The translations under genes and the position numbers were made by a program. A stretch of DNA of 64,000 nucleotides, from contig NZ_CP061739.1 in the NCBI RefSeq assembly GCF_014770435.1, positions 1,116,001 to 1,180,000 on the forward strand, read 5' to 3'. The stretch comes from Psychrobacter sp. 28M-43 (GTDB taxonomy: Bacteria; Pseudomonadota; Gammaproteobacteria; Pseudomonadales; Moraxellaceae). Shown here in pieces: positions 62,038 to 64,000 of this stretch. Position 1 is the stretch's first letter. Each line of letters opens with the position of its first letter. Under the pieces are notes generated by a model. It was not told where the DNA came from. It saw only the letters and a program-made list of their open reading frames with translations, and searched no databases.

Positions 62038-63168
62038 ATGAGTATTGAGACGACAGTCACCCGCGCATGGCAACGTCAAGCTGTTTGGTTGTGGTTGTTG
62101 TTGCCTATCAGTTGGTTATACGGCTTCATTACCTTATTGCGTCGTCAGGCTTATAAGGCTGGGCTATTATCAAGCTATCGAGCACCTATTCCCGTGATGG
62201 TCATTGGTAATATTAGTGTGGGCGGTAGTGGTAAGACGCCGTTGATTATCGCTCTGGTCAACTACTTACAAAAAAAAGGCATAAAAGTAGGGGTAATCAG
62301 TCGCGGATATGGCGGTGATACGAGTCAAATGCCTGCATTGGTTAGTGCTACCAGCTTACCTCATGTAGTAGGAGATGAGCCGTGTTTGATTGCTCATATG
62401 ACAGGCGCTACTATGGCAGTGTGCCCCAATCGCCAACAAGCGATTGCTACTCTATTAAAGGCAGAGCCTGATTTGCAATTGATTATTGCAGATGATGGGT
62501 TGCAGCATTATGCACTACAGCGTGATATTGAATGGATTGTGGTAGATGCCGCCCGTGGGTTTGGTAACAAGCAGCTATTACCAACAGGTTTTTTGCGTGA
62601 GCCGATGTCACGATTAGAGGGTGCAAATGTTGTTTATCATGAAAAGCCAAGTACAGATTTAACTCGGACTTCTAGAAGTGGTAATAAGATACAGTCTACT
62701 GATCGTTTGACCATGCATTTGCAAGCTGGTGAGTTACAGCGCCTATGGAATCATACATCGAGCGCAGCTCAACTTAATAGTGTTAAGCCTACTAATAACA
62801 GCCGCGTCCATGCTGTCAGTGGTATCGGTTATCCACAGCGGTTTTTTGATACCTTAGAATCTATTGGCTTTGAGGTCATAGGGCATCCTTACCCTGATCA
62901 CTATGATTTTAGTTTGGCTGAGCTTTTACAATATGGTGATTATCCTATCATCGTAACCAGTAAAGATGCGGTAAAAATCAACGCATTATTGGCAGACTAT
63001 ACAGCGACACAAGCACTCAATGATGAGTATGTAGAACTTGTCAGTAGACTATGGGTATTGCCAGTGACGGCTGTATTATCTGAGAATAGTTACCATAATC
63101 TAGATGCACAGCTAAAGGCGCTAGGGGTTCGCATCGACCATGATATAAATACGTCAGCCTCATTATAA
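62038..63168 (+). CDS. lpxK: Tetraacyldisaccharide 4'-kinase LpxK
   Basis: A 376-aa membrane-associated kinase that phosphorylates the 4' position of the lipid A precursor. One N-terminal membrane helix (AVWLWLLLPISWLYGFITLL) precedes the P-loop GNISVGGSGKTPL (about residues 58-70). Family blocks are IADDGLQHYALQRDIEWIVVDAARG (about 151-175, in parts) and FLREP. It is longer than E. coli LpxK (328 aa), partly through a polar segment around 225-260. Fits the msbA-lpxK-kdsB order. Confidence 0.94.
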   Translation: MSIETTVTRAWQRQAVWLWLLLPISWLYGFITLLRRQAYKAGLLSSYRAPIPVMVIGNISVGGSGKTPLIIALVNYLQKKGIKVGVISRGYGGDTSQMPALVSATSLPHVVGDEPCLIAHMTGATMAVCPNRQQAIATLLKAEPDLQLIIADDGLQHYALQRDIEWIVVDAARGFGNKQLLPTGFLREPMSRLEGANVVYHEKPSTDLTRTSRSGNKIQSTDRLTMHLQAGELQRLWNHTSSAAQLNSVKPTNNSRVHAVSGIGYPQRFFDTLESIGFEVIGHPYPDHYDFSLAELLQYGDYPIIVTSKDAVKINALLADYTATQALNDEYVELVSRLWVLPVTAVLSENSYHNLDAQLKALGVRIDHDINTSASL

Positions 63169-63217
63169 ACATCAGCCAATATTTTAAATCTCCGTACCAC
63201 TTTTATAGGAATACGCC

Positions 63218-64000
63218 ATGTCGTTCGCCACCACACCTGCCAAAACCCATATCGTGATTCCTGCACGTTTTCAAAGTACGCGCTTACCTGGTAAGCCATT
63301 GCTAGCTATTCATGGTAAACCGATGATACTTTGGGTAGCAGAAAAAGCGCAGACAGCAAGTTTTGCTGATGACATGTGTATAGCAACTGATGATGAGCAA
63401 ATTGCAAAAGCTTGCACCGATGCAGGCTTTGATGTGGTTGTGACCAGTAGCGAGCATGCTTCAGGTACGGATCGTTTGGCAGAGGTAGCAGCTATCAAAG
63501 GTTGGGCTGACCACGATATTGTGGTGAATATGCAAGGCGATGAACCCCTTGTACCGCCATTGCTTTTGGAGCAAGTACAGGCGCTTTTGGTAGCGGATGA
63601 GGATAGCGTGATGGCCACACTTTGTGAGCCTATTGATGACTATGATACGTTCCAAAGACCATCGGTAGTAAAAGTAGTCAGCCAATTTGCTAATAACTTA
63701 CAGCGTGCGCTTTACTTTAGCCGCGCACCGATTCCTTGTGATCGTGATGTTGTATTGGCTGATAATAACCAGATGCAGCCACCAAAGAACGCCTATCGCC
63801 ATTTGGGTTTATACGCTTATCGTGTCAGTCTATTACAGCAGTTCGTAAACTGGCCACAAACGCCACTTGAGATACTCGAAAGCTTAGAGCAATTACGTGT
63901 TTTAGAAAACGGTCAGCATATCGCCATCGCAGAAGCTGCCTGTCAGCTACCAGCTGGCGTCGATACACAAGAAGATTTAGACCGTCTAAACGCGATGAGC
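63218..64000 (+). CDS. kdsB: CMP-KDO synthetase KdsB (3' end outside window)
   Basis: 261 codons are visible, running off the right edge. KdsB activates KDO as CMP-KDO for lipopolysaccharide inner-core synthesis. Visible signatures: [19 protein letters not shown] (about residues 11-29), CIATDD (about 53), [15 protein letters not shown] (about 75-89), [12 protein letters not shown] (about 102-113), [14 protein letters not shown] and [10 protein letters not shown]. About 260 aa is near the family's full length, so only the last few codons are missing. It starts 49 bp after lpxK. Confidence 0.95.
   Translation, partial: MSFATTPAKTHIVIPARFQSTRLPGKPLLAIHGKPMILWVAEKAQTASFADDMCIATDDEQIAKACTDAGFDVVVTSSEHASGTDRLAEVAAIKGWADHDIVVNMQGDEPLVPPLLLEQVQALLVADEDSVMATLCEPIDDYDTFQRPSVVKVVSQFANNLQRALYFSRAPIPCDRDVVLADNNQMQPPKNAYRHLGLYAYRVSLLQQFVNWPQTPLEILESLEQLRVLENGQHIAIAEAACQLPAGVDTQEDLDRLNAMS

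Noticed and set aside
1..64000. tRNA, rRNA, prophage or insertion-sequence content
   Set aside because: Scanning by eye found no cloverleaf-like T-loop pattern, transposase, integrase or phage structural gene.

Overview
The window looks like a chromosomal segment of a Psychrobacter-type gammaproteobacterium (Moraxellaceae). This is inferred from protein similarity as I remember it, moderate-to-low G+C by eye, the divergent ppsA/ppsR pair, the rsmG-parA-parB block, and an ExbB-ExbD-MsbA-LpxK-KdsB envelope operon. No database search was possible. I see no rRNA, tRNA, prophage, insertion sequence or CRISPR array.

Layout. 1-10.2 kb: start of ychF (cut by the window edge), a UvrD-like helicase, an FAD amine/amino-acid oxidoreductase followed by a RidA protein (separated by a 107-bp MITE-like repeat), an ECHDC3-like crotonase, a VOC-fold protein divergent from a LysR regulator, and a glycerate kinase/GntP permease pair. 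10.6-13.7 kb: a small orphan protein, the rpsF-rpsR-rplI ribosomal operon with a clear promoter and leader hairpin, and a GYF/RDD membrane protein. 13.8-19.6 kb: ppsA, its regulator ppsR, and soluble transhydrogenase sthA. 19.7-26.1 kb: a minus-strand efflux cluster (TolC-like, YihY, HlyD-like, two ABC-2 permeases) with no ATPase gene. 26.6-31.2 kb: glpK, a glycine-zipper protein, an EEP-family hydrolase and a TetR regulator.

31.3-42.7 kb is the most unusual part: five consecutive minus-strand genes for exported proteins. They are a 676-aa Cys-containing protein, a 154-aa single-domain protein, a 702-aa DUF11-type protein, a 1775-aa protein with DUF11, SdrD-B-like and Ig-like domains plus a very long predicted C-terminal outer-membrane barrel, and a 258-aa periplasmic protein. 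Shared N- and C-terminal modules tie several of them together, so I read this as a candidate cell-surface assembly system.

43.2-64 kb is mostly housekeeping: aceE-aceF, an OmpW porin, a small zinc-ribbon membrane protein, a voltage-gated-type K+ channel, a TerD protein, a WYL regulator, a Lon-like protease, rsmG-parA-parB, and exbB-exbD-msbA-lpxK-kdsB (kdsB cut by the right edge). Most transcription units end at clear intrinsic terminators, several of them bidirectional between convergent genes.
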